From positions 14,045,858 through 14,109,857 of the forward strand of contig NC_067117.1 of assembly GCF_021347895.1 (NCBI RefSeq): a stretch of 64,000 bases of DNA, in the 5' to 3' direction. Both the position numbers and the translations under genes were made by a program. The notes below the pieces were generated by a model, which worked only from the letters and a program-made list of their open reading frames with translations, ran no database searches and was not told the DNA's origin. The DNA is from Acanthochromis polyacanthus. Its lineage: Eukaryota > Chordata > Actinopteri > Pomacentridae. Within the stretch, counting starts at the first letter, position 1. Each line of letters opens with the position of its first letter. Positions 35,691 through 49,812 of this stretch are shown here, one piece after another.

Positions 35691-37658
35691 TGAGTCAAAC
35701 TGACACTGGATTTTTTTCGTGGAAAATGCCAATATCAATTTTAGAGAGCAAAACATTCGGATATCATCGGCCCCATACTTTTTGTGTATAGGGGGTCATT
35801 GTTTATTAACTTTCCAGCAAATATATTTCACAAACTAGCAGTTTATGGAGAAGACACTTCTTGATTTCTGCTCAGCTGTGTTGCATGCTCTGCTACATGT
35901 GCTGCAACCAATGCTGAGAGTACTGCAAAGAAAATGAGCTGCTGTGCTGGATAAACTGTGGGATGTGTGTGTTACCTATGGCATCTTTTTCTGTATTGCA
36001 TCCTGTTCATGTTGGTGCACACTGGCTGACATATATACCAACAATATAGACAATACAACTTCTGTGACATGGCAGTAGTCACCGATAGGGCTCCAGTTTT
36101 TACCCTAGTTTATCATGGCATAAAAAAAAACAAGGGCCACCACAGACTCATCTTCAGCATGGTGCCATACATGCTCAAGTGGCTCTCTCATGAGTCTTAT
36201 GGTAAAGAATTCATTGCTATATATTAAACTAATCAACAGTATATCCATCCAAAAACTACCCCCGCTTTATAGTGTGGTGGATCATGGAGGAGCCTGCAGC
36301 CCCATGACACTGGGCCTGAATCCCAACAATGTGTAAATTACTTAAAGTTAGTTCAACCTTAAACATCCATGGTGGCAAAATTACACATATCCAAGAATGA
36401 AGCGATTAGAATCCAAAAACAGCACAAAACGTGACACCTCTGGCTTGTAGTGAAGACTTTTCCCAGGGAGTTATTGCTATTTTAACTTGACTAAAGGACC
36501 TGGATACTTTCCCCACCACTGTTAGCCATCATTGCCAGAGTTTATAGCATTGCCAGTGTAGCTAGTGATGGATTTAGCTTATTCGTCTCATCTGTGTGAC
36601 TGACCTTCATTGCTATCCAAAACCAATCACAAACACATCAGTGACACATACAGTGTGACGTTTTCCTTCATCGCTGGGTTTTTCACATATACTCACCAGA
36701 GCACCACATGTGTATAGGTGTGCACATGAAACTAGTCCCCAACAACCATCTTATTTACTTCTGCTTGAAATGAACTGCAGTGGCCAGCTGTCTCAAGAGG
36801 TTACTCTCAGACATTTATGTAAACTGCATATTGTTACATATTTTAAAGATTGATGTCCTTGGTCAAAACACATGGGCTTTGAGCTGAAAGCCAGAGATGA
36901 GCTAGAAGTCACAAAATATTGATTTTTAAGATTAACTATACACTGCTTGCTATTTTTTTTCAATAGATTTGTCAACAATAACAACAACAACATAAATTTA
37001 TTCAGCCTTATTCTAGAATTACTAAATGTTATGCACTCTTTCCTTTACCAAAAACAGTATAATATGCATATAAGCTCACCTCTCACCACCATGGCACCTT
37101 TGTTCATCAAAACTGATTCAACCTGACATGCGTTCAGTTGGGAAATATGAGCTAGCAGGGTGAATTTTGGCATCAGCCTCGCGGATGGCCGTTCTGCTCT
37201 CAGGAGATTTACAGTTCTCTTGTGAATTATAAATGAGGTGCAGCTCTGGGGCAGTGACAGCAGGTTAAAGTAGCATCCAACCCAGCACGCAGCGCTCCAT
37301 CAGCTAAAAGAGATCAGCTCATTTTAAAAAAAAGGGACCTGTTTGCTGTCCACAGCTTGAAAAATGAATGAATGTAAAAACGATGAGTGAATGTTCATAA
37401 TGATCTGCTTTAGTTAATTTGAGGCTGCACAGTAGAGTGGTGATTAGCACTCTTGCCTTGCAGCAAGAAGATCCCGGTTCAAATCCCTGGGTGGGCCTGG
37501 GATATTTCTGCATGGAGTTTGCATGTTCTCCCTGTGCATGCGTGGGTTTTCTCCGGGCACTCCGGCTTCCTCCCACAGTCCAAAAATATGCTGAGGTTAA
37601 TTGATGACTCTAAATTGCCCGTAGGTGTGAATGTGAGTGTGCTTGTTCATCTTTTATA

Positions 37659-39294
<1,636 letters not shown>

Positions 39295-39435
39295 TATGTA
39301 GCTCTGAGACAGACTGGTGACCTGTCCAGGGTGTCCCCTGCCTTCGCCTGAGTCAGCTGGGATAGGCTCCAGCACCCCCCATGACCCTAGTGAGGATAAA
39401 GCGGTGTATCGAAAATGGATGGATAGTTAATTTGA

Positions 39436-40837
39436 TGCACCGTGCTGATTTGCTCATCTCATACAGGGCATGTTGCTCTCTTTTAATCATTTTGTAATTA
39501 TTAAGGTTCAGGATCATATCAGCAGATCAACTTCTGGTTTTTTTTATCAGAATTCAAACAATAGTTTGAAGGATTAAAAGAAGTGCCCAAGGTCATTGTA
39601 GTTTTTATGTAGAAAACAGTACCAATATATCAAAAATGTAATAAGAATAAATGTACTTGTATTTTTCAAACGTTTTTTGGAAGTGGTTATGAAAATGTTG
39701 GACAACAAAAAACATGGATTGTTGAGACATTTTGCTCTGCTGTTAGCGCTGACAGGATGTGTCCTACTGACTTTGGTAATCGCCTAATATTTACTGCCAT
39801 CATGGTGTGTGTTTTTTAGTAAAATATCTCATATATTTCAGACATTTTTATCTTATATATCTTCTATCCACAGGCCAGTGCGCTACTAATCACTGACCCA
39901 CCTGCAATATCTTATAACGAGCAATATTTTGCACCCATCCCTTGCTGGTTTACATATGACAGCATTGCAATATTACCAACATTTGTACATATAATGTATT
40001 ATTATTTTTTAAATCTTCTTTTATTTTATTCTATTTTATTGCTGTTATTTTATTAATTCGATTTTATCTTGTCTCATTTTATTTGTTATTTCAGTTGTGT
40101 GAAGCTAACTCAAAATGTGTTTCTGCTGGGTGTATGACAATAAAGTTCTTGAATCTTTTTTCTATGAATTTCAATCATCTGTTATCATGTCAGAATTATT
40201 TGCTCAATTCTTTGTTTTATGGCCAATTATCTGCAAAACTATTATGTCCAAGAGTGTTAGCTGTAAAATGTGTGTGCACCTATTAGCAAATGTTAGCACA
40301 ATAAAATGCTAACATTTTCATTCAGCTTAAGGTACAGTTGTGCCAAAGTACAGTCTCACAGAGCTGCTTGCGGGGCAGTAGGCTCTAGACTTGTTTATAT
40401 AAATATATTACAGTGTTGGAGGCCCACAATAAAGGTAGTTTGGTACATACTGGAGCTTACAGAGCATGGATGCATGTTTGTGAGTTTCAATATCGCTGAT
40501 TGCCATCGGACACCCAATGATCCTCTCTGAAAGCTGGTATAAATCATAGCAAACATTCAGGCTTGTTAACCGCACTTAGGAATCCATACTAATTCTGTTA
40601 ATGTATCCTCCAGCTTCATCAAACACTGATATTCGTTCAAAGCCGGAGAGAGACTACAAACAAGTCCCAGAGATGAACCTCTGTGGGTGAAGGACAAGTA
40701 AAGAGCAAGTACATTTATAAGGCTTCTGTGTATCAGAGAAGAAAAGCTTGGGTACTTTATAATCCCCTTTAGATAAAAAAAATATCACACTGGTAGCTGA
40801 ACTAAGGAAATTAATTGTATTATTTACCAATTGTGTC
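39436..40837. other. AT-rich spacer, no gene seen
   Basis: Short ORFs only. No repeat boundary or splice-flanked coding segment was recognised. Confidence 0.4.
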
Positions 40838-41097
40838 CCGGGGCTGCACAGTGAAGTAGTGGTTAGCACGTTTGCCTTGCAGCAAGAAGATCCCCGGTTC
40901 AAATCCCGGAGTGGGCCTGGGATCTTTCTGCATGGAGTTTGCATGTTCTCCCTGTCCATGCGTGGGTTTTCTCCGGGTACTCCGGCTTCCTCCCACAGTC
41001 CAAAAATATGCTGAGGTTAATTGGTTACTCTAAATTAGGTGTGAATGTGTGTGTGATTGTTCGTCTGTATATGTAGCCCTGCGACAAACTGGTGGAG
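40838..41097 (+). repeat. tRNA-headed SINE, 3'-truncated
   Basis: Same family as the copy at 37.4 kb: A-box-like TAGTGGTTAGCAC (from 40857), perfect B box GGTTCAAATCC (40896-40906), then the shared body. It stops after GCGACAAACTGGTGG, without the GATGGATGGA tail. Confidence 0.85.
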
Positions 41098-41149
41098 GGC
41101 TACATATAAATGAGAAACCAAAACAGTTCTTAGAGACATTACTGTAGAC

Positions 41150-41752
41150 CAGGAGTGCCAAACATGTGGCCTGCAGGCCAAAACCGGCCCTCCAGAGGGT
41201 TCAATCTGGCCCGTGGGATGACTTTGTAAAGGGTAAAAATTACAAAGACATTTATTGCAAATTGTAAATTTGTAAAACTATAAATTTAAAATAATTTAAC
41301 ACCATGACAAGTTGCTTTGATCATAAAGTAAAATGCAAGATTGCTCACTGTTCTTTTGTCATTTTGTGTGTAATTTTTGTAATATTGATTTTTTGTCTTT
41401 TTTTGTCTGACTTGTCATTTGTCTCACGTTTTTGTCGTTTTGTGTTTGCTTTTGTCTGTTTTCTCTCTATTTTTTGGTAATTTTGTTTCTTTTTTGTTAT
41501 TTTTTTGTCTCTTTTGTGTCCATATTTTGTCGCTTTGTAAATTTTTGTCTACTTTTTTTGTTTTCTTTCATATTGTTTGTCTCATTTTTGTAATATTTTG
41601 TCTCATTTTTGTTGTTTTTTTGTCTTTTTTTGGGAAACATTTGGATACATTATTATTTATGGGCTATTATGCTGTCATTTTACTGACACAGCTCACTTGG
41701 GACAAACTGGACTGAATGTAGCCCCTGAACTAAAATGAGTTTAACAAACCTG
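41150..41752. mobile_element. hAT-like non-autonomous element with 8-bp TSD
   Basis: 603 bp with ends CAGGAGTGCCAAAC at the left and, read in reverse, CAGGTTTGTTAAAC at the right. A perfect 8-bp duplication CTGTAGAC flanks it (41142-41149 and 41753-41760), as expected for hAT. Inside are GGCCTGCAGGCC-type and 'CTGGCCCG' words, then about 260 bases of TTTTGTCT-like repeats. There is no transposase, so it depends on another element. Confidence 0.85.
41380..41640. repeat. T-rich TTTTGTC-like array
   Basis: Imperfect tandem variations on TTTTTGTCT inside the hAT-like element; the 98-codon open frame over it is a by-product of low complexity. Confidence 0.7.
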
Positions 41753-41760
41753 CTGTAGAC

Positions 41761-43884
41761 TCTGTTACACTGGGTGAAGCAGGCAGCTACTTTGGCACCA
41801 TGCACAATACAGTGGACACACTGCCACCATCTGGTATAAGTAGCATGTTCAGGGCCCTGCTCCAGGAAGCAGGTTTGCTGAGTTATTTTGGACAACCTTT
41901 CAGTGTAAAACTCAGAGTCAGGCTGATTCGCAACCGGCTTCAACCTGACTGACAAAGATTTTATGCAATAAAAATATGTGCTTTCCAAATGACATTCATT
42001 TCTAACAGTACACCAATCTCTCTGTAATACAAAAGTCCTTTCAGTGCAGTATAGAAAAACTGTTTCAACCTTTGTTTTTGCAGCTTATATAATTACTTCA
42101 ACCAGAAATGGATGAAATCTTTAGATCTCTGGAATGTGACAATAAAAAAATACCCTGAGTTCAAATATTACAAATGTTTATCATCATCAAAACATCACAA
42201 AGTAAAAGTACTAGTTATTCAAACTAAGGTGAATATCAGTAAGATTAATCATCCATACTTACTGCTGTAGCTGATGTAGGTTAGAGCTACTTTTAAGTCC
42301 TTACTGCACTGTATATGCTACATAAATGTCCAGTACAAGTGCTTACATTTAAAAAAAAGTATGCTAATAAATTAGTAAAATCAAATAATCCACTGGTTTA
42401 GTCAGAGGTAGCAGCACAGTGTGGGACAGTATGATGACTTCACCACTTAACCAAACAAAGTGATCACACCTAAATACCACTGTACACCACTATAATGCAA
42501 TTCCAGGTCTCATCACAAACCACCCGGCTACAATCGTACCTGCTGTCTCCTGCTGAGACACCCTGAAGGGAGACAGAAGCTTCAGTGCTAAAATCACTTG
42601 CACAATATCCAAAAAAATAATCACACGGAAGAAAACAAATGCGACAAATATTACAAGTTGAAAGCGCTGGTGTATAATAATCAGCACTTGACATAATTGA
42701 ATTTTACACAACTTGGGTAGAAGCAGGTTTTAGTGTGTCCTGAGGGAAAAGGTTCAAGTTCAGTCTCTCAGGAGAAAACGCAGAGCCTCAGGGCATCAGC
42801 TATTCAGTAAAGTAACTCATTTAGCTAATTAGTTTACTGCGCATGTTTGCCTGTGAGGCTGTGTGGAATCAGGTCTCAGAATTCAGCATCTAATGCATGC
42901 ACCAAAGCACTACCCATTACACCTTCTCAACCTGTTTCCTCGTACTGCTGCGTGTCCTGTGCTCTACACTCCACAGAAATAAATGTAGGCAAATAAACAA
43001 AACACAGTAATTCCACCTGTAGCTGCTGATGCAAAACTTTGCAAATACTAAGAGCTCCTCCAAATTAAGATATCTGGGTAGTTACAGCAGAAACCATACG
43101 ATCATAACACCAAAAACATGCACTGCTGAATCTGACAAGCCGTGTGTCCTTGTATAAAGCAGCTGCCTGCCTGAAAGTAATTCAGATTTACCAACTCCTG
43201 TGGAAACTTTTACTCTTTTTTTTTGTCGGTTTCCAGGGGTACAGCGATTCAAAGAAAACTGCATCCTAATATGTTTGACTGTCTGCAGTGATATCAACCT
43301 TCCTCCACAAGTCTCCAAGGCAACATTCACCACTTTAGCCTTTATCTCCAGTAACATCACTCCAACACATTTTTACATTTACAAGCTGTCTGAAAATGTG
43401 ACATAACAGTTGTTTGTCAGACATTTGTACAGCATTTCTCCTTCAGGCGTGTCAGGTGTTGAGCAACTCCACTGAACAATCGCTTTGTGCTTTTTGCTTT
43501 GATGTTATTAAACACAAAGCTGGTTAGCGTTTGCCCATGCTCCTGCACACCCTATACTAAAAGTGCATTCGTGAGTGAGTTGATTGTTTGTGTAGGCTGC
43601 AGTAATTATGTTTTGGTAAATGTAATGGCATGATTTGATTTCTGAGTGCTGCTGTTATTTGCGCGACCACATCTATGGGTAGTTATTATTGGCAGTAGGG
43701 GCTCTCTGGGGTTATTGCAGCGTCCTTTGCTATTTCTGAGTGCGAATGTAGAGTCTATTTTCAAGGTTGCCATGGAAACCATTGTATTTGTGGTGGCAGT
43801 GATTGGCGCTGCCGGCCGAGCAAGACTCTGCTATTTTTGTCATGAGTCAACACCTGATTCGCGCACTCTCTCTCACATGTGCGT

Positions 43885-43965
<81 letters not shown>

Positions 43966-46400
43966 CAAGTGAGTGTACATTTCAGATACAGACAGTTATA
44001 CTCGCACATTGCATAAAACTACAACACATACCTGCAATGTTATTTCACTCATATGTGGTGTTTTGAGAAGCACTATGTGGTACACAAGCATGCGTATGTT
44101 TCCCATCTTTCCTTTGTGTTACCAGACATCTTGATACATCTTCACCATGACAACAGTAGTAAGCGCTGTCTATTGAATCTCTCCACCCAACTGCACCATG
44201 CTTTCTTACATTCTTCTATGCAGTTTCATATATGAAGTTTTGTCAGCAAGAGGCAGATGATGTTAGCTTGTATATCTGCCGTATATTTCCTTTCTACTGC
44301 GGTGGTGTATGATATTTGTAGGTAAATTACATTTCAAATGTGAGACTGAACAAATATTCTCTTTTACATATCCTTAAATATTCCTTTGGATAGTGAAGGA
44401 AGGCAAGACAACATGTAGTAAGGGTTGCAACTGTTGTCTGTGTTTTTTGGCGTTCTGGCTTGAAAAATGACTCAGAATTTAATTATTTTCGACAGACTGA
44501 TCAAATTATTTAAGCTGTAGCTAGTGATATGCATAAAATGCTATTGTAACCTGCCAAATAAAAGTTAAAAACAGTATTTTTTAGCTGCTGACAACACTTG
44601 TTCTGTAACTGACATTATGAACATGTGACAATCATGTTCATTGTAACTGCATGTTCTGTTCCTGGTGCACTAAGTGCATTGATATGTGGGATAAGAGCCA
44701 CAAACTGTACAATATTTCAACCAGAAGACCTCAGGTCTCACAGTGACTTAACCAGTGGCATTATCATAATAAGCCTATTAGTGAACTACATTAATCAATC
44801 AATGCATGAGATGTGCTGCAAATTAAAACATGTATTTAAATGCTCAAAGAGGTGGAAAGTGTGATTTCCATGAAATGCAGATGTTATATGTATTATCATG
44901 GGGAACCTTACAAATGCAAATGAAAACCGCCCAGAACTCAGAAGCTTCATGCCCACTCCTTCAGTAAAGTAGCCTTATCCATAATAGCCCAGATTTCATT
45001 GTCCTCTGCAGACAGAGCAATGAAATGGACTATATGTGGAAAGATCACCGTGGCAACAGGAGCCCCAGTTTGAGAAGCATGGATGGTGGAGGCTGAGGCC
45101 TGGCCTAATCAATGCCTCACTGTCTCAGTAAATCTTGTACTGGAGGGCACTTTAATCCATGAAATTACTACCCAAATCCTTACTAATCGGCAAAAGTAAA
45201 TACACTGGTGGAAGAGCAAGAAATAAGGGATTAGATGTGACAGAAAAGTACACATGATGCATACATGCAGGCATTCATGAACACCAACAAGTCACTTGGA
45301 GGTCATCTAGTCAAACCATTGAAAGCAGCTCTATGAAGCAGCAATACTGACTACACAATAGAAAATATCTTTCTTTGGCTCAATGAAAAATAAGAGGCCA
45401 GCTAATTATGGCTAGCATGAACACAGTTAACCAATCAGCATATACAGTATGCTACCAACTGCTAGATGGTACACTGTATAATGTTTAGTTACAGTCAGTA
45501 TGAAAAATGTACTGTTGGCATAGCAACATCCTGACCACTGTTGTATATTAATGCAAGAAGCCAGCACTAAACATGTTACTATGATCTCTATTGTTATATG
45601 ATTGTTTTATTTTTAATTGATTTTATGTATTTTTTGTATCTGTATTTATAATTTATTGACTCTGTCTCCTGTCACCTTATTATTGTTTCATTTTGCTATT
45701 CCTATTTTTTGACTTATGCAGTTTCTCGTATTGGCATTAGCTCCTCAGTCTGTGTTTTAATGAGTATCATTTACAAACTAATGTTAACGTGGAGAAGTGA
45801 TGGTGGGTGAGGTTGGGGATTGTTTTTATGGCTTTAAAATATACTTTTCTTCTGTAATGTACCTTGTGTTTATCTCTATATGTACGAAAACTTCTATACA
45901 CATTGAGTGTGAATGGTTGATTGCTTGATAAAAGCTTCCAAAAGCTTCCATTCCATGATGGCTTCACTTTTTTCCCCCTTTTTTTCAGCTTGCCCATAAT
46001 TACAGACAATTTGAACTACTGTCCAGTACTGCAGACTCTGAATCAATGGCATGATGAGAAATACTGGTGAACATTTCAGTCTTTTATCTTTAATCGTTCC
46101 AGAGATATTGTCTTTCAACTGGGCTTACAATAACAATGCGTAAAAAAAATGTTGTGAAAGTGGCAGTTTAAAAAAATGCATCTCTGAAGGCCCTTGACAA
46201 ATCAAGCTACAATTTCGCAAATGTCTTTTTAAATACCTGCATTTTATGTAATAAATTTTCAGGCAAATCACAGATGGTTGTGCAAAAGCGCCCTGATGGT
46301 TTGATAAAATAACCCACACACTAAAATACCCGGCCAGTATTGCTATAATAATGCAACTACATACATTCCCTTCATGTCTTCATCACATCCAGTTCCTCTT
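41761..46400. other. Long gene-poor spacer
   Basis: Apart from the CA array at 43887 I see no supported feature. Confidence 0.4.
43887..43960. repeat. Long perfect CA microsatellite
   Basis: 37 uninterrupted AC units; likely polymorphic. Confidence 0.97.
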
Positions 46401-46800
46401 TTCCGGTAAAATTAGACAGAACGATGCGGACACTAGGACCCTGTGGAGACGACGGCTCTGGTCCTGTTTCTCTCTGCCTCCTGCTCCTTCTCTGCGGTCA
46501 CTGTGTGTGAGTGGAGGGGGAAAGCGGAGAGTGAGCTGGTGTCTTTGCAAGCATTTACATCAGCATCGTTTCAGAAAAACCTCTGCTGCCACAGCTGTAG
46601 TCATCCAGGGAGAAGGATGCACAAGGCAGATCAAGGGATGGGAAAAGAATGAGGCTGTTACAGTGGGAAGTACCTCAACAGCATTTACAAGGTACAGTGA
46701 TTGATTTCCACTGTGTACCCCAGCAGTGGGAGCTTAACCAGGTTTTTATCCTCAGAGACCAAAGCAGCAGACAGCTGCATCAGGAAATACTCTGATTCAG
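46400..46800 (+). other. Possible noncoding 5' exons of gpr61
   Basis: A GC-richer block ends at a donor (TTACAAG/GTACAG near 46691). A 45-base segment at 46756-46800 is bounded by an acceptor (ATCCTCAG) and a donor (GATTCAG/GTACAT). GPCR genes with one coding exon often have upstream noncoding exons. A signal-peptide-like reading (ETTALVLFLSASCSFSAV) overlaps it but lacks an ATG. The link to gpr61 is inference from position and strand. Confidence 0.3.
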
Positions 46801-48225
46801 GTACATAATGCTCTCTGCCTTGTTCTGTCTCTGTTTCTTCCCATCACATTTCCTGTTCCTCTCCACATTTTCTCGCTTGTTCTCTCCCTCTTCCTCTAAT
46901 CTGCTGATTATATACTGCTGAGTGCAACAAATACATCATATAATTTAATTGTATTCTGTTATATAGAATGTGGGCCTTGCTTTATGCAATGGGTGTAATG
47001 CATTAAGGATTAATATATAAATGAGTAGGCGGTAAGATGTGACCAAATCAGGCAGCAGGATGAAACTGAATTGGGAGTACCCCTGTGTGTGATATACAGA
47101 CGTTGCTCAGTGAAGGCAATCATTCATAGGTGATGAGAGAGGTTAGAGCTCAAATTTTTTTTTACCCCGGATTTGTATCACTACCACTGTAGACAGCAGA
47201 CAGAACATCCTGGGCTTTTGTTACATCTGTGGCAGACAGCATTCAAAGCAGAAGGCAACTGGATTTTCTTGATCTGATACATTCACACAGCAGCAGCCAA
47301 TCATGCCTGTTTGTTGTGTGAAATAGCTATGCACAGTGAATATTCAGACTGTCACTGCAACCTATTGAAAGACTAAATTCATTCATACTCAGGATCAGAG
47401 ATTCCTTAGTGGTAGACATCCTATTGCGGTGCATGTGCACAAGCAAAAATCTCACAGCACACTGAATCTCAGACCCACACATGGGGGCACAGTTTGGCGA
47501 GGCCTTGCTGGATCTGTGATTGTATTGTTGTTAAAAGAAAAAAAAGGTGTCCATACACATTCAGTTTAAACCACGGGCATGTACATTCAATAAGAGCTCT
47601 TACGGCAGGTGTGGATGTGATGCAAAGCTGCTATTACCTATTCAATGATAGGATTGGTTTTGGTGAATTAGCTTGCATTCATGCATTGACAGGATGTGTG
47701 CTTGAAAAGTACTTATCACCTGCTGCTGCAAGGGAAGGACCAGTCACAAATCATCTCTTACCATAATATTGTTCTAAAAAATGCTAAAAATGTTCTCTAA
47801 AATCCCTTAGTTGCATTTTCTCCAGTGGATCAGTGTGATATTATGGTTTGGTTTTAGAGTTATGAACTATGCTCTGTACACGTGGATCAGTTCTGTTGCA
47901 TGCTATTTAGTTAATTTCATTTTACTCACTTAATTTCTGCTGTATATTGCCTTAAAATGTGCTAAATGTCCATGCCTTGAATAATGCATACTTAATTGAG
48001 TTAACTGGTTCGATTGATGACTTTGTATTATGAATAAGATTGTCTCAGCTGAGATATGAGAAACTAAGAAGGATTTTTTAACTTAATTCAAATGAATTTA
48101 ACCGTAATAGTAGCTGGGGCAAAAACAAAACTCAGCATGAGCTAATCATCAGAAGCATTAGTTAATTTAACAGGTATAAATACACTCGCAATTTATTGCC
48201 CTCTGTTCTTCCATCTTTATTTTAG
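46801..48225. other. Spacer or intron upstream of gpr61
   Basis: No coding segment seen. It ends at a good acceptor (CTTTATTTTAG, 48215-48225) that could begin the gpr61 coding exon. Confidence 0.35.
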
Positions 48226-48408
48226 GGTGGGTTGTGACTGATGGCATAAAGTCTGAACCTCCTGACGATCGCAGTATCATCTTCTGGACTACAAAGCAGC
48301 TTTTGACCTCATTTTCAAGCCACTGTTTTCTGGCCGCACTTCCTGGCTTTGAAGAATGGGTGATGGGCCTGTGACTGATCCTGCCTGCCTGCCTCGTCCT
48401 GCCCTTCA

Positions 48409-49812
48409 ATGGAACCGATGTGGAACTCCTCCCACACACCTCCACAGCCCACATCCAACATGTCTGCCTCCTCTCTGCCCGAGGGCTGGGCTCTGTCCCA
48501 GTCGCTAGCCCTGCTGGCGATGCTGCTCATGGATCTGCTGGCTGTGGTGGGTAACGTGGCTGTCATGGCGGTCATTGCCAAGGCCCCACAGCTCCACAAG
48601 TTTGCCTTCGTCTTTCACCTGTGCGTGGTGGACCTGCTGGCAGCCCTGGTGCTGATGCCCCTTGGCATGCTCTCAAGCCGAGCTTTCTTCGGAGAGGCCC
48701 TGTGCCGGAGCTACCTCTTTCTCAGCGTGTGCCTCGTCAGTGCTGCCATCCTCTCTATCTCTGTCATAAACGTGGAGCGTTACTACTACATCATACACCC
48801 GATGCGCTACGAAGTGAAGATGACTGTGGGCCTGGTAGCTTCAGTGCTAGTGGGGATTTGGGTCAAAGCTCTGGCCATGTCTGCTCTGCCGCTGCTCGCT
48901 TGGTTCCTGCAAGGTGGAAGAACTCCTCTTCTGGAGAGTAGTGGGGTCGGAGGAGGAGGTGGTGGGGCCGTCCCATCTCCCCCGGCTCAGGGTCACAGGC
49001 GCTGCTCACTGCACTGGACAGGGGGAGGGTCGAACCGCTTGGCCTTCATGGTCCTCTTCACGCTGGTGTATTTCCTGTGTCCACTACTGGTCATTCTGGT
49101 TGTGTATTGCAACATGTTCAAGGTGGCTCGTGTCGCTGCCATGCACCACGGCCCCCTGCCCACCTGGATGGACACACCACGGCGCCAACGGTCAGAGTCG
49201 CTCAGCAGCCGTTCCACGATGGTTACCAGCTCTGGGACGGGGACTGGGACCGGCAGAGTGACTCCACATCGGCCCTTTGGGGGAGGGAAGGCTGCAGCAG
49301 TGTTAGCAGCAGTGGGTGGACAATTCCTTTGTTGCTGGCTGCCCTACTTTACTTTCCACCTGTATTCAGCACTGGCTGCCAGCCCTCCAGCCACACTGGC
49401 CTCTCTGGAGGAGGTGGTCACCTGGATTGGCTACTTCTGCTTCACCTCCAATCCCTTTTTCTATGGCTGTCTCAACAGACAGATCCGGGAGGAGCTGGGC
49501 AAGCACCTGCCTTGTTTGTTTCGTCGGGCAGGGGTTGAGATGGAGGACAGACTGCCCAGCCGAGAAGGATCCATAGAGGAGAACTTCCTTCAGTTTCTTC
49601 AGGGCACTGGCTGCAACTTGGATCCTCAAAACTCTCACAGCACTTCTAGTCCGAAGGGGGAGGCCTGCTGCCCCGTGGCTCAGCCCCAGCCACCAGAGCC
49701 AGCACAGCCCATTCCCATTGATTTCCGTATCCCTGGACAAATCGCAGAGGAGACTTCAGAGTTCATTGAGATTGAACAGGCGAAAAACAACCATATATAT
49801 ACAGACAATTAA
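48409..49812 (+). CDS. gpr61: GPR61, orphan class A receptor
   Basis: Complete 467-codon single coding exon. Seven helices are visible: about 30-57, 66-88, 99-123, 139-165, 210-233, 295-322 and 336-356. The TM3 end reads NVERYYYIIHP (ERY form of the DRY motif) and TM7 SNPFFYGCLN (NPxxY type). The likely TM3-ECL2 disulfide is C99-C199. Long conserved blocks match GPR61: HGPLPTWM and RSESLSSRSTMVTSSG in loop 3, LPSREGSIEENFLQFLQGTG and DFRIPGQIAEETSEF in the tail. N-glycosylation sites are N6 and N17. Odd: extracellular loop 2 is expanded, with six glycines in a row at 181-186. Family knowledge: a brain receptor with high constitutive Gs activity and a role in feeding control. Confidence 0.95.
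   Translation: MEPMWNSSHTPPQPTSNMSASSLPEGWALSQSLALLAMLLMDLLAVVGNVAVMAVIAKAPQLHKFAFVFHLCVVDLLAALVLMPLGMLSSRAFFGEALCRSYLFLSVCLVSAAILSISVINVERYYYIIHPMRYEVKMTVGLVASVLVGIWVKALAMSALPLLAWFLQGGRTPLLESSGVGGGGGGAVPSPPAQGHRRCSLHWTGGGSNRLAFMVLFTLVYFLCPLLVILVVYCNMFKVARVAAMHHGPLPTWMDTPRRQRSESLSSRSTMVTSSGTGTGTGRVTPHRPFGGGKAAAVLAAVGGQFLCCWLPYFTFHLYSALAASPPATLASLEEVVTWIGYFCFTSNPFFYGCLNRQIREELGKHLPCLFRRAGVEMEDRLPSREGSIEENFLQFLQGTGCNLDPQNSHSTSSPKGEACCPVAQPQPPEPAQPIPIDFRIPGQIAEETSEFIEIEQAKNNHIYTDN

Larger units (their letters stand above)
33631..37410. other. Gene-poor AT-rich spacer with repeat scraps
   Basis: No gene recognised apart from the repeat scraps listed separately. A short ORF at 34945-35040 (begins MRIAITRVDLSD) has protein-like composition but no family and runs into a repeat. 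Near 36240-36300 there may be a decayed minus-strand SINE tail. Confidence 0.4.

Noticed and set aside
41419..41715. 98-codon hydrophobic ORF resembling a membrane protein
   Set aside because: It comes from the TTTTGTC array inside the hAT-like element.
43646..44066. ORFs with poly(TH) or poly(CV) runs
   Set aside because: Translation of the CA microsatellite.
46443..46652. Secretory-type N-terminus like fish C-type lectins
   Set aside because: No ATG in frame at the right place and no lectin residues follow; it is better treated as possible noncoding exon.
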